From assembly GCA_020636005.1 (NCBI GenBank), contig JACJYR010000001.1, positions 1,374,001 through 1,438,000 of the forward strand: a stretch of 64,000 nt of DNA. The letters are read 5' to 3'. The first letter of the stretch is position 1. Each line of letters opens with the position of its first letter. The notes under the pieces are model-generated. The model searched no databases and had not been told where the DNA came from. It saw only the letters and a program-made list of their open reading frames with translations. The stretch comes from Lewinellaceae bacterium (GTDB lineage: Bacteria > Bacteroidota > Bacteroidia > Chitinophagales > Saprospiraceae). Shown here one piece after another: positions 33,795-43,476 of this stretch. The position numbers were made by a program, and so were the translations under genes.

Positions 33795-36700
33795 ATGAAA
33801 CGCATTATTCTTTCGACACTTTTATTTGGTTTCTTCGGTACAACTGCCATTCTTGGGCAATCACCCAACGACTTCGTCACCACCTGGAAGACGGACAACC
33901 CGGGCAGCTCCGGTCCGACATCCATTACCATTCCGACACAATTGGCATTATCCTACAATTACGACGTGGATTGGAACAACGATGGCATTTTTGATCAAAC
34001 TGGAATTTCCGGTGATATCGTACATGATTTTGGTGTTGCGGGAACTTATACCATTCGAATTAGGGGAACCTTTCCTGCTATTGATTTCTCCGGAACGGGA
34101 GACGGGCCGAAGCTGCTTTCTGTTGACCAATGGGGTACTATCAGTTGGAGTTCCATGGACAATGCCTTCAATTCCTGTTCAAATATGCAAATGCTGGCAT
34201 CAGATGTACCTGACCTGTCGGGTGTTACAAGCATGGAAGCCATGTTCCGGGGATGCTCAAGTTTTAACCAGAACATCAACAGCTGGGATGTTAGCAATGT
34301 AACCAATATGAGGGAATTGTTCCGGGAGGCTTCCGCTTTTAACCAGCCATTGAACAACTGGAACGTAAGCAATGTGACCAATATGTTTGCCATGTTCCGG
34401 GATGCCACCTCCTTCGACCGGGACCTGGGTGGCTGGGACGTAGCCAATGTGACCAATTTCGAACAAATGTTTCTGGGTGTTACACTTTCTGTAAGCAATT
34501 ACGATAACTTACTGATAGGTTGGACCGTACTTTCCCTGCCTTCAAACAGAATATTCCATGCCGGCAACAGCCAGTATTGCAATGGGGCTTCCGCACGATA
34601 TTTGCTACTGCAAAACCTGGGATGGAGCATAACCGACGGTGGATACGATTTTACCTGCAACCCTGCAGCACATTTTATTTCTACCTGGAAAACCGATAAT
34701 CCCGGTTCATCCGGAAATAACCAGCTTAGAATCGGAACTGGTTTGGGAGGCAATTTCAACTTTTCGGTAGACTGGGGAGACGGTAATGTTCAGCATGGAC
34801 TGGGCTCTGGAGTTGTCACCCATACCTATACTGCTCCCGGCACCTACCAGGTACGCATCCAAGGAAGCTATCCTTCGATAGGTTTCGGCTCCTTCCTTGG
34901 AGGGGATGCACCAAAGTTGCTTTCTGTAGTTCAATGGGGTTCCATCGCCTGGTCCTCGATGGCAGAAGCCTTCATAGGCTGTAGCAATCTGACATCGCTT
35001 CCAGTTGCAGCTCCTGATCTTTCCGGAGTTACAGACCTTGGTAGTATGTTCGAAGATTGTACCTCATTTAATGTTGACATCAGTAACTGGGACGTAAGTA
35101 ATGTGACGAATATGGCTGCCATGTTCAGGAACACACCTTTCAACCAACCGCTCAACAGCTGGAACGTCAGCAATGTAACGATTATGGATAATATGTTCAG
35201 GGAGAACAGCGCTTTTAATCGTCCTTTGGATAACTGGGATGTCAGCCTTGTCACCAATATGGTAGCTATGTTCCGGGAAGCCACCTCATTCGATCAGGAC
35301 CTGGGTCAGTGGGATGTTTCCAGTGTGACTGACATGAGCGCAATGTTCCTGGGGGCCCTACTGTCAACTTCCAATTACGACAATTTGCTGATTGGATGGA
35401 GTACGCTTCCTGTCCAGCAGAATGTAAACTTTCATGCAGGCAGCAGCATATATTGCCAGGGAGCTTCTGCCAGGCAGGATTTAATCAACAACCAGGGCTG
35501 GACCATCACAGATGGCGGTTATTCGGGATGCAACACCACTGATTTTGTTACCACATGGAAGACCGACAACCCAGGCACTTCCAACAGCACTTCCATTACC
35601 ATCCCCACCACCGGAAGTGGCTACAGCTACGACGTGGACTGGAACAACGACGGTGTCTTTGACCAGTTGGGTGTCACCAGCACTGTTACGCACGACTATG
35701 GCGTTGCCGGCACCCGCACCATCCGCATCAGGGGCACCTTCCCGCAAATCTACTTCGCCGGCGGGGGGGACAAAGACAAAATACTTTCCGTAAACCAGTG
35801 GGGAACCATTGCATGGACTTCCATGAACAGAGCTTTCCAGGGTTGTTCCAACCTGTCCATTACTGCCACCGATGTCCCGGACCTCTCCGCCGTCACCAAC
35901 ATGGGTTCTATGTTCCAGGATGCTACCGGCTTCAACAGCACAATCGGTGCGTGGGATGTGAGCAATGTGAAAAACATGAGCCGAATGTTCCAAAATGCCA
36001 CCAGCTTCAACAGACCCATTGACAATTGGAATGTCAGCAGTGTCACCAGTATGCTCTATATGTTCTGGGGGGCTTCCAGTTTCAACCAGCCTTTGAACAG
36101 CTGGGATGTCAGTAACGTTACTTCCATTTTTAGCATGTTCAGGGATGCCACTTCCTTCAACCAGCCATTGTCCAACTGGGACGTGAGTGGTGTGCCAACC
36201 TTGCAGTACATGTTCTGGGGGGCTACCTCCTTCAACCAGGACATCAGCGGCTGGGACCTGACCAACATCTATGTCACGACGAATATGTTCCGGGATGCGA
36301 CTTCCTTCAACCAGGACATCAGCAGCTGGAACATGGGCAGTGTGACCAACATGTCGGGCATGTTCTACGGGGCGACTTCCTTCAACCAAAACCTCGGCAA
36401 CTGGAACGTGGCCAGCGTGACCAATATGTCGGACATGTTCAACGGAGCAACTTCTTTTAACCAGTACATTGGAGGCTGGAACGTAGGTAGTGTTACAGAC
36501 ATGTCGGGCATGTTTAACGGGGCAACAGCCTTTGACCAGGACCTTGGAGGCTGGAACGTGGGCAGTGTAACGAACATGTCGAATATGTTCAATGGGGCTT
36601 CATCTTTTGACCAGAACCTGGGGAGTTGGAATGTTTCCGGTGTGACTGACATGACTGGTATGTTTCAGGGGGCGCAACTGTCTGTACTTAATTACGACAA

Positions 36701-38486
36701 CCTGTTGATCGGTTGGAATGCGCTGTCACTGCAGTCAAATGTAAATTTTAACGGGGGATTAAGCAGGTATTGCAACGGGGCTGCTGCACGGCAGAATATG
36801 ATCAACAACGATGGATGGTCTATCATTGACGGCGGCGAAGATTGCTTTAATTACCACTTTGTGACTTCCTGGAATACCGTAAATCCAGGCGCTTCCGGGT
36901 ATTCGTCCATAACAGTCCCCACCTATCCGGGTGAGACTTACAATTACGATGTGGACTGGAACAATGACGGGGTATTTGACGAATTCGGCATCACCGGCAG
37001 TGTGACCCACACCTTCCCGATTACGGGTCCGCAAACTATCCGGATCAAGGGTATCTTTCCCAGGATATACTTCAACAACAGCGGCGACCGGCAAAAACTC
37101 CTTTCGGTCAGTCAGTGGGGAAACATATCCTGGTCTTCTATGGAATCCGCTTTCAGCGGATGCAGCAACCTCGTTGTCAGTGCAACGGATAGCCCCGACC
37201 TGTCAGGGGTATCCAGCCTGAAACAGATGTTCCGCTACTGCGAAAACCTCAGCCAACTGGCCAATCCTTCCTGGGATGTCAGCAATGTAACGGATATGAG
37301 CTTTATGTTCGACGGATGCCTGAATTTCAACGGTTCCCTCAACGGCTGGAATGTAAGCAGTGTGACCAACATGCAGGGCATGTTCGCCGACTGTTATGTG
37401 TTTAACCAGCCTCTCAATAACTGGAATGTGGGCAACGTGACCAACATGAGCTTTATGTTCAATTCAAACTATTCGTTTAACCAGGACATTAGCGGATGGT
37501 CAGTACAGAATGTGCTCACCATGGAGAACATGTTTTTCTTCGCCTCAGCCTTCAACCAGAACATCAGCACATGGAGTACCGGCAGCGTATTGAATATGAA
37601 CAGTATGTTCAACAGTGCTTCCGCTTTCAATCAGAATATTGGAAACTGGAATGTGAGCAGTGTGACCGATATGAGGTTTATGTTTACCAATGCCAGTTCC
37701 TTTGACCAGAATCTGGGTGGCTGGAACGTCAGCCAGGCCTCACTCATGGCGAACATGTTTCTCGGTGTCGCCCTGTCCACCGCCAACTACGATGCTACCC
37801 TTATCGGTTGGAGCAACCTGACGCTGCAACCCAATTTGGCCTTCTCCGGTGGGAACAGTTATTACTGCAACGGTGCAAATGCCCGCCAGAGCATCATCAC
37901 CAACTTCAACTGGACCATTGCGGATGGGGGCGAGGACCCCAACTGCAGCCTATTGCCTCTGGAGCTTTCGGATTTTCATGGCCAGGCACAACAAGCTTAC
38001 AACCGCCTCACCTGGACCACCGCATCGGAGCAAAACACCCGCTCCTTCGAAGTGGAGCGGTCCCTGTCTGGCGCAAGGGATTGGGAACAGTTAGGTTCGG
38101 TACAGTCGGCTGGAAACAGCGACATCGACCAGGACTATCATTTCGATGACATGGCCCCACCAGCCAGGGCCTACTACCGACTGCGTATGGTGGACCTCGA
38201 CGGTTCCTTCACCTATTCCAACATTGTTTTTATTGAAAACGACCGGCATTCACAAAACCAAATGAATGTGTATCCCAACCCGGCTGGCGATTTCATCCAA
38301 ATAGAATGGCCCGGTTCAGAAAACTATGAGGCATTTTTGTACGATGCAACCGGGCAATTGGTGCGGGCCGCCGTCAACCCAGGCCAACTCGATTTGGCCG
38401 GGTTGCCGGAAGGCATGTACTGGCTCCGCCTGCGGGACCAGGACAACAGACAGGAAGTAAAGAGGAGGATAGTGCATGTGGAGTGA
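33795..38486 (+). CDS. DUF285/BspA-like repeat surface protein with T9SS sorting domain
   Basis: 1563 residues. Signal peptide 1-22 (MKRIILSTLLFGFFGTTAIL). Four modules follow, each with a PKD-like beta head (FVTTWKTDNPG, then YDVDWNNDG and TIRIRGTFP) and a run of ~25-residue DUF285 repeats of the form FNQPLNNWNVSNVTNMFAMF. Modules cover about residues 27-290, 294-577, 581-1017 and 1021-1385. The end is a T9SS type A sorting domain (about 1490-1563, MNVYPNPAGDFIQIEW). BspA-type proteins are solenoid surface adhesins; mycoplasmas and oral bacteria have related repeats. Expected on the outer surface. Long stretches of module 3 are nearly identical to the paralogue at 40080, a sign of recent recombination. 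Confidence 0.9.
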   Translation: MKRIILSTLLFGFFGTTAILGQSPNDFVTTWKTDNPGSSGPTSITIPTQLALSYNYDVDWNNDGIFDQTGISGDIVHDFGVAGTYTIRIRGTFPAIDFSGTGDGPKLLSVDQWGTISWSSMDNAFNSCSNMQMLASDVPDLSGVTSMEAMFRGCSSFNQNINSWDVSNVTNMRELFREASAFNQPLNNWNVSNVTNMFAMFRDATSFDRDLGGWDVANVTNFEQMFLGVTLSVSNYDNLLIGWTVLSLPSNRIFHAGNSQYCNGASARYLLLQNLGWSITDGGYDFTCNPAAHFISTWKTDNPGSSGNNQLRIGTGLGGNFNFSVDWGDGNVQHGLGSGVVTHTYTAPGTYQVRIQGSYPSIGFGSFLGGDAPKLLSVVQWGSIAWSSMAEAFIGCSNLTSLPVAAPDLSGVTDLGSMFEDCTSFNVDISNWDVSNVTNMAAMFRNTPFNQPLNSWNVSNVTIMDNMFRENSAFNRPLDNWDVSLVTNMVAMFREATSFDQDLGQWDVSSVTDMSAMFLGALLSTSNYDNLLIGWSTLPVQQNVNFHAGSSIYCQGASARQDLINNQGWTITDGGYSGCNTTDFVTTWKTDNPGTSNSTSITIPTTGSGYSYDVDWNNDGVFDQLGVTSTVTHDYGVAGTRTIRIRGTFPQIYFAGGGDKDKILSVNQWGTIAWTSMNRAFQGCSNLSITATDVPDLSAVTNMGSMFQDATGFNSTIGAWDVSNVKNMSRMFQNATSFNRPIDNWNVSSVTSMLYMFWGASSFNQPLNSWDVSNVTSIFSMFRDATSFNQPLSNWDVSGVPTLQYMFWGATSFNQDISGWDLTNIYVTTNMFRDATSFNQDISSWNMGSVTNMSGMFYGATSFNQNLGNWNVASVTNMSDMFNGATSFNQYIGGWNVGSVTDMSGMFNGATAFDQDLGGWNVGSVTNMSNMFNGASSFDQNLGSWNVSGVTDMTGMFQGAQLSVLNYDNLLIGWNALSLQSNVNFNGGLSRYCNGAAARQNMINNDGWSIIDGGEDCFNYHFVTSWNTVNPGASGYSSITVPTYPGETYNYDVDWNNDGVFDEFGITGSVTHTFPITGPQTIRIKGIFPRIYFNNSGDRQKLLSVSQWGNISWSSMESAFSGCSNLVVSATDSPDLSGVSSLKQMFRYCENLSQLANPSWDVSNVTDMSFMFDGCLNFNGSLNGWNVSSVTNMQGMFADCYVFNQPLNNWNVGNVTNMSFMFNSNYSFNQDISGWSVQNVLTMENMFFFASAFNQNISTWSTGSVLNMNSMFNSASAFNQNIGNWNVSSVTDMRFMFTNASSFDQNLGGWNVSQASLMANMFLGVALSTANYDATLIGWSNLTLQPNLAFSGGNSYYCNGANARQSIITNFNWTIADGGEDPNCSLLPLELSDFHGQAQQAYNRLTWTTASEQNTRSFEVERSLSGARDWEQLGSVQSAGNSDIDQDYHFDDMAPPARAYYRLRMVDLDGSFTYSNIVFIENDRHSQNQMNVYPNPAGDFIQIEWPGSENYEAFLYDATGQLVRAAVNPGQLDLAGLPEGMYWLRLRDQDNRQEVKRRIVHVE

Positions 38487-38652
38487 CAAAAAAGAGGCAC
38501 TGAATAAATGCCGGGCAGGAAAAGCGGGATGCTCTGGTCGCCGAGGAATTACAGCGGCAAAAATTGTTGCACAACAGCTTTATTGCCGGGTTATCGGTGT
38601 TTCCTGTTGTGGCTGGTATCGTTGGGATAAAAAATTCTGGTAGTGGCATTTT

Positions 38653-39102
38653 TTAACTGATACAATCAAGATTGTAGAAGTAAGCAAACAATTTGAAATG
38701 CAGGTTGAGCATGTACTCCTTCTTCGAAAAGGAGAGGCATCTCCTCACCATCCTGCTGAATCTTTGGCGGATGGTGTTGTTGAGCCGCTCGACGTGCGCT
38801 GTTTCCCCGGTTTCCTTGCCGACCTTTGTATGCGTCCCGGGCGGCAAGCAGTTGTACGAGCGCCAGAAGTCGCTGAAACTGTTGCACCTCAGATAGCCGT
38901 AGGGCAGCTTGCGCCAAAGGCGCTTGCAGGATTCCATCGAGCCGTCCCCGATGAAAAAGGAGACAATCTGCCTAGTCTCCCGGCAAAGGGCTATCCAGAT
39001 TCGTATCTCCTTGATTTTCATCAAGATGTATGTAAAAACCTCATCAACTTCGAGTATGTCACCGGGGTATGCCCTGTCAATCGTTTCCTTGAACGGGCCC
39101 AA
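38653..39102 (-). CDS. insB: IS1-like transposase, InsB part (catalytic)
   Basis: About 149 residues from the TTG at 39102; the frame is open back to the A8 run (39112-39119), so it is probably made as a fusion with InsA. The first catalytic Asp is in DILEVDEVFTYI, the second probably in NSFSDFWRSYNC, and the Glu is in HVERLNNTIRQRF, followed by the Arg/Lys-rich helix of IS1 transposases (FSRMVRRCLSFSKKEYM). Length and order match InsB of IS1. It is in the +1 frame relative to InsA, not the -1 frame of classical IS1, so either slippage on A8 or a one-base change is involved. Confidence 0.88.
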   Translation of the reverse strand: MGPFKETIDRAYPGDILEVDEVFTYILMKIKEIRIWIALCRETRQIVSFFIGDGSMESCKRLWRKLPYGYLRCNSFSDFWRSYNCLPPGTHTKVGKETGETAHVERLNNTIRQRFSRMVRRCLSFSKKEYMLNLHFKLFAYFYNLDCIS

Positions 39103-39103
39103 G

Positions 39104-39364
39104 TCACGGGCTTTTTTTTAACACCGTTTGGACAAAGAAATGGCTGACGTTGAAGATGCGGCCAGTGGCCCTTTGGCTCTGTCGTTCCCGGTAGGCTTTT
39201 GCCAACGCCTCTTTGTCAACAGTACGGCCCGGCTGCTTGCTGTCAAGTACCCCGTAGCCTCCACAGTCTTTGCATTTGTAGGTCTGGGTGCCAGAGCGAT
39301 TCTTGCCGTTCTTGACAATGTTCTTGCTCTGGCATTTATCACAAGTGTGGTGTTTTACAATCAT
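39104..39364 (-). CDS. insA: IS1-like transposase, InsA part (zinc ribbon and HTH)
   Basis: 86 residues. Four-cysteine zinc ribbon C8-x2-C11 and C31-x2-C34 (HTCDKCQSKN, YKCKDCGGYG), then a helix-turn-helix-like part (SQRATGRIFNVSHFFVQTVL). The InsA-type protein binds the IS ends and, alone, acts as repressor in IS1. It stops with TGA just after the A8 run; dropping one A would join it to InsB. Confidence 0.87.
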   Translation of the reverse strand: MIVKHHTCDKCQSKNIVKNGKNRSGTQTYKCKDCGGYGVLDSKQPGRTVDKEALAKAYRERQSQRATGRIFNVSHFFVQTVLKKSP

Positions 39365-39764
39365 AGTGGTTGTTTTTAGTCACAAATATCAGTCAAAAAA
39401 TGCCACTACCAAAATTCTCTTTTAACATCAGGGGGGATACCGCCAATATGGCCGCCCGCATGGAAAGCAGCGGTAAAGCCGGAAAGGTCAATGCCAGCCA
39501 GACCTCCTATTCTATCGAAAAGGGCAGATTTACATGTTCGCACAGGGGCAATATCGACGCAAAGAACAAAGGGTGCATTGATATGTATTTTGCCGAGGGG
39601 AATTCGGATGGTTAGCTTATCAACTACGGCAGTTTCAAGAACCCTTTGCTATTTTATCCAATAATTCCCTCTTCTGAACAATAGGTAAAGTCTTTTGAAC
39701 AATAGGTAAAGCCCTCTTTTTCCATTCCGCCCACCTTTGTCCGGTCATTAAAAGACACCGGACG

Positions 39765-40040
39765 ATGAAGCAAATTCCTGACAAGCAGATAGAACCGAAA
39801 AGCCGTTCCAGCAATGGCCAAACAGACCGGCTGGGGGGCGCAGCCCGGAGAAGTCTCTGGAAACTGTTGACAGCCATGTATGGGCCTGTCACCCGTGCCT
39901 GGTTTTCCCAATACCTCAAATCCATTGAATATGGAGAGGGCCTTTTTTTAGGCTTTTGGACAGGGGAACAAACCTTGATAAGCCGCCCGGGCATCTGGAA
40001 CATCCGGGCAAAAAAAATCCAGATGAACGAACAGGCCTGA
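39765..40040 (+). pseudogene. Internally deleted copy of the methyltransferase
   Basis: 91 residues. The upstream region from about 39667 and the first ~70 codons closely match the intact methyltransferase from about 32805. Then 579 bp are missing between two ACCTT pentamers (33109 and 33688 in the intact gene), an in-frame loss of 193 codons including most of the SAM-binding fold. One extra A near the end shifts the last codons (KKIQMNEQA instead of KKSR). Motif I is also changed (GCGTGEE to GFWTGEQ). No activity is expected. It sits before the second DUF285 gene as the intact one sits before the first. Confidence 0.85.
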
Positions 40041-40079
40041 CCCCGATAACCTGCCATAAAAATCTAACAAACTCACAGC

Positions 40080-43000
40080 ATGAAACGCATTATTATTTCG
40101 ACACTTTTATTTGGTTTCTTCGGTACAACTGCCATTCTTGGGCAATCACCCAACGACTTCGTCACCACCTGGAAGACGGACAACCCGGGCACTTCCAACA
40201 GCACTTCCATTACCATCCCCACCACCGGAAGTGGCTACAGCTATGACGTGGACTGGAACAACGACGGTGTCTTTGACCAGTTGGGTGTTACCAGCACTGT
40301 TACGCACGACTATGGCGTTGCCGGCACCCGCACCATCCGCATCCGGGGTACCTTCCCGCAAATCTACTTCGCCGGCGGGGGGGACAAAGACAAAATACTT
40401 TCCGTAAACCAGTGGGGAACCATTGCATGGACTTCGATGAATAGAGCGTTCCAGGGTTGCACCAACCTGTCCATTACTGCCACCGATATCCCGGACCTCT
40501 CTGCCGTCACCGATATGAGCCTGATGTTCCAGTTAGCCACCGGCTTCAACAGCCCTATCGGTTCCTGGGACGTCAGCAGTGTCACCAACATGGGCTCCAT
40601 GTTCTGGGGGGCTTCCAGCTTCAACAGCCCTATCGGTTCGTGGAATGTCAGCAGTGTCACCAACATGAGCCGAATGTTCCAGAATGCCACCAGCTTCAAC
40701 AAGCCTATCGGTACATGGAATGTCAGCAGTGTCACCAACATGCTCTATATGTTCTGGGGGGCTTCCAGTTTCAACCAGCCATTGAACAGCTGGGATGTCA
40801 GCAATGTCACCGCTATTTTTAGCATGTTCAGGGATGCCACTTCCTTCAACCAGCCATTGTCCAACTGGGACGTGAGCGGTGTGCCAACTTTGCAGTTCAT
40901 GTTCTGGGGAGCGACTTCCTTCAACCAGGACATCAGTGGCTGGGACGTTGACAGCATCGTCAGTATGGCAAACATGTTCAATGGGGCCACGTCCTTTGAC
41001 CAAGACCTCGGCAATTGGGACGTATCGAGTGTAACCAATATGACGAACATGTTCAACGGGGTTACACTATCGACTGCCAATTACGATAGTCTGCTTATTG
41101 GTTGGAGTACACAAACCCTTCAGCCTAACATAACCTTTTCCGGAGGCAACAGTGTATACTGTGCCGGCGCAAGTGCCCTGCAAAGCATCATCGGAAACTT
41201 TGGATGGACTATTACAGACGGAGGACATTGTCCTGAAATCGATTTTGTTACCACCTGGCATACAGATCCTACGGGCAACACCGGTTCCTCTTCAATCATT
41301 ATCCCTACCTATCCGGGGGAGACCTATAATTATAATGTGGACTGGGACAACGACGGCATTTATGATGAATTCGGGATTTCAGGTGATGTCATCCATAATT
41401 ATGGCGTAGCAGGTATCTATACAGTTCGTATCGGAGGAGTTTTTCCAAGGATCTACTTCAATAACGGTAGCGAAAGTGAAAAGATATTGTCCGTCAATCA
41501 ATGGGGTCCTATTGCATGGACATCTATGGAAAGTGCTTTCCAGGGTTGTAGCTATTTGGATATCCCGGCCTCCGATATTCCGGATCTTTCAAATGTCAGC
41601 GACATGGGATCCATGTTTAGTAATTGCTTCAACTTCAATTCCAACCTCAATGGTTGGGATGTGAGTCAAGTCGTCTTCATGAATGGTATGTTCTTTAATG
41701 ATACTTCCTTCAACCAGGATATATCTGCCTGGAATGTCAGCCAGGTCACGGATATGAGTTCAATGTTCGAGAATACTACTGTTTTTAATCAGCCTATTGG
41801 TATCTGGAATACGACGAATGTCACCGATATGTACTATATGTTCTCGGGAGCAACGGCATTCAATCAGTCACTCAATAACTGGGACGTTAGCCAGGTAACG
41901 GATATGGAAGGCATGTTCGCTGAGGCGGATTCCTTCAATGGAGAAATAGGGAACTGGAATACAGGGAATGTAATGAAAATGGGGAGTATGTTCCGGAATG
42001 CAATATCCTTCAACCGGAATATCAGCACCTGGGATGTGAGCCAGGTGACTGAAATGAGTTACATGTTTGAAAATGCGACTGCGTTCAATCAGCCTATAGG
42101 TGCATGGAACACCATGAATGTTACAGATATTAAGGGCATGTTCTACCAGGCAAGTGCATTCAATCAGTCATTGAACAACTGGGACGTCAGCCAGGTGACA
42201 GATATGGAAGCCATGTTTTCTGAGGCGAATTCCTTCAATGGAGATATAGGAAACTGGAATACAAGCAATGTCCTTACCATGTATGAAATGTTCCTAGGTG
42301 CCGCAGCATTTAACCAGCCCATTGGAAATTGGAACACAGGTAATGTAACGGAAATGGGGGCTATGTTCCGGAATGCAATATCCTTCAACCAGGATATCAC
42401 GGCATGGGATGTCAGTCAGGTAAGTGGTTCCGGGTTTGTCGAAATGTTCAGTGGGGCTGCTGCCTTCAACCAGGATATCGGCATCTGGGATGTGAGTGGG
42501 GCTACCAGTATGACTAATTTATTCCGGGACGCTGTCTCTTTCGATCAGGACCTGGGTGGCTGGGATGTGGCCAGCGTGACAAATATGTCGGACATGTTCA
42601 ACGGGGCAATTTCTTTTAACCAGTACATTGGAGGCTGGAACGTAGGTAGTGTTACAAACATGTCGGGCATGTTTAACGGGGCAACAGCCTTTGACCAAGA
42701 CCTTGGAGGCTGGAACGTGGGCAGTGTAACGAACATGTCGAATATGTTCAATGGGGCTTCATCTTTTGACCAGAACCTTGGAGGCTGGAACGTCAGCCAG
42801 GCCTCACTCATGGCGAACATGTTTCTCGGCGTCACCCTGTCCACCGCCAACTACGACAGCCTGCTCATAGGCTGGACTTTCCAGCCTATCCAGATGAATG
42901 TAACCTTCAGCGGTGGCAACAGCCAGTATTGTGCAGGGGATACAGCCCGGATGGCTTTGATCGGATACTTCCAGTGGTCTATTACCGATGGGGGACTACT

Positions 43001-43268
43001 ACTGGGTTGTTATGCCGATACAACCACGTTCAACGCCGGAATGTGGGATTACGGTCCGCCTACGCCTTCCAAAGTGGCGGTCATACTCGGAAATTACGTA
43101 ACCTCCGTGGACGGTGGCAGCCTGGATGCCAGGGAGCTCATCATTGAAACCGGCGGTTCCCTGACCCTGGAAAACGGCTACTACGCCCATATCATCGAAG
43201 GCATAACAACCAATGGGGTGATGGATGTAAAAGTGGGTGCTGACTTGGAAACACAGTATTCGCCGTGA
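40080..43268 (+). CDS. DUF285/BspA-like repeat surface protein without T9SS tail
   Basis: 1062 residues. The signal peptide and first residues are the same as in the 33795 gene, but from the shared FVTTWKTDNPG onward it follows that gene's third module (SNSTSITIPTTGSGYSYDVD), as if the leader had been fused to module 3. Two modules: head plus DUF285 repeats at ~25-380, then a second head (TYPGETYNYNVDWDNDGIYD) with a long repeat run to ~980. The last ~80 residues (TTTFNAGMWDYGPPTPSKVA and on) resemble the beginning of a beta-helical surface domain and stop abruptly at ETQYSP, without a sorting domain. The gene may be truncated at its 3' end, and surface attachment may be lost. Confidence 0.87.
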   Translation: MKRIIISTLLFGFFGTTAILGQSPNDFVTTWKTDNPGTSNSTSITIPTTGSGYSYDVDWNNDGVFDQLGVTSTVTHDYGVAGTRTIRIRGTFPQIYFAGGGDKDKILSVNQWGTIAWTSMNRAFQGCTNLSITATDIPDLSAVTDMSLMFQLATGFNSPIGSWDVSSVTNMGSMFWGASSFNSPIGSWNVSSVTNMSRMFQNATSFNKPIGTWNVSSVTNMLYMFWGASSFNQPLNSWDVSNVTAIFSMFRDATSFNQPLSNWDVSGVPTLQFMFWGATSFNQDISGWDVDSIVSMANMFNGATSFDQDLGNWDVSSVTNMTNMFNGVTLSTANYDSLLIGWSTQTLQPNITFSGGNSVYCAGASALQSIIGNFGWTITDGGHCPEIDFVTTWHTDPTGNTGSSSIIIPTYPGETYNYNVDWDNDGIYDEFGISGDVIHNYGVAGIYTVRIGGVFPRIYFNNGSESEKILSVNQWGPIAWTSMESAFQGCSYLDIPASDIPDLSNVSDMGSMFSNCFNFNSNLNGWDVSQVVFMNGMFFNDTSFNQDISAWNVSQVTDMSSMFENTTVFNQPIGIWNTTNVTDMYYMFSGATAFNQSLNNWDVSQVTDMEGMFAEADSFNGEIGNWNTGNVMKMGSMFRNAISFNRNISTWDVSQVTEMSYMFENATAFNQPIGAWNTMNVTDIKGMFYQASAFNQSLNNWDVSQVTDMEAMFSEANSFNGDIGNWNTSNVLTMYEMFLGAAAFNQPIGNWNTGNVTEMGAMFRNAISFNQDITAWDVSQVSGSGFVEMFSGAAAFNQDIGIWDVSGATSMTNLFRDAVSFDQDLGGWDVASVTNMSDMFNGAISFNQYIGGWNVGSVTNMSGMFNGATAFDQDLGGWNVGSVTNMSNMFNGASSFDQNLGGWNVSQASLMANMFLGVTLSTANYDSLLIGWTFQPIQMNVTFSGGNSQYCAGDTARMALIGYFQWSITDGGLLLGCYADTTTFNAGMWDYGPPTPSKVAVILGNYVTSVDGGSLDARELIIETGGSLTLENGYYAHIIEGITTNGVMDVKVGADLETQYSP

Positions 43269-43301
43269 TGCGAGGGTCAGCAATCCGAGCATCCATCACA
43301 A

Positions 43302-43344
43302 TTAATAGAGTTGATGCGATGACCCATCGCATCAACTCTATTAA
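43302..43344. other. Perfect 20 bp inverted repeat
   Basis: TTAATAGAGTTGATGCGATG and its exact complement, separated by ACC, 33 bp after the DUF285 stop. An A run follows on the plus strand, so there is no U tract for intrinsic termination in that direction. It could be an mRNA 3'-end stabiliser or a protein-binding site. Confidence 0.7.
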
Positions 43345-43476
43345 AAAAAACCATTTGAATGAGTATGTCCAATCTCCCCACTGACCGATTCGTTCTTCAC
43401 CTCTTCAGGGCAAAGTCGGTTTTGCCATAGGAGACCTAACAGGTTTTGAAAACCAGTTTTCTACAATCGGGGCCGA
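43345..43476. other. Intergenic stretch with no gene seen
   Basis: Part of the 609 bp gap between the DUF285 gene and the glycosidase. Only a short imperfect palindrome around GGTTTTGAAAACC (43442-43454) was noticed. Confidence 0.4.

Larger units (their letters stand above)
38639..39410 (-). mobile_element. IS1-family-like insertion sequence, 772 bp
   Basis: Terminal inverted repeats of 23 bp with one mismatch (38639-38661 and 39388-39410; the end reads GGTAGTGGCATTTTTT). The flanks carry an 8 bp direct duplication, AAAATTCT (38631-38638 and 39411-39418), the usual target-site size for IS1. It holds two reading frames on the minus strand, a zinc-ribbon InsA and a DDE-type InsB, joined at an A8 run. 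Confidence 0.93.
38504..39615 (+). pseudogene. Class III nucleotide cyclase remnant, split by an IS element
   Basis: Two pieces on the plus strand flank the IS element. The left piece (38504-38638) encodes a coiled coil and membrane helix, EKRDALVAEELQRQKLLHNS then FIAGLSVFPVVAGIVGI, as found before the catalytic domain of many cyclases in this group. The right piece (39411-39615) encodes the catalytic C-terminus: KFSFNIRGDTANMAARMESS and later AKNKGCIDMYFAEG. Most of the catalytic domain between them is missing and the two pieces are in different frames even with the IS removed, so the gene was already broken before insertion. Confidence 0.78.

Noticed and set aside
34265..37720. Regular repeats suggesting a CRISPR array or satellite
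   Set aside because: The ~75 bp period is coding: each unit translates to a DUF285 repeat (FNQ...W.VSNVT.M..MF), and there are no conserved direct repeats with unique spacers.
43302..43344. Intrinsic terminator for the second DUF285 gene
   Set aside because: The stem is perfect, but it is followed by A and not T on the coding strand, so the U tract is absent; listed as a hairpin only.
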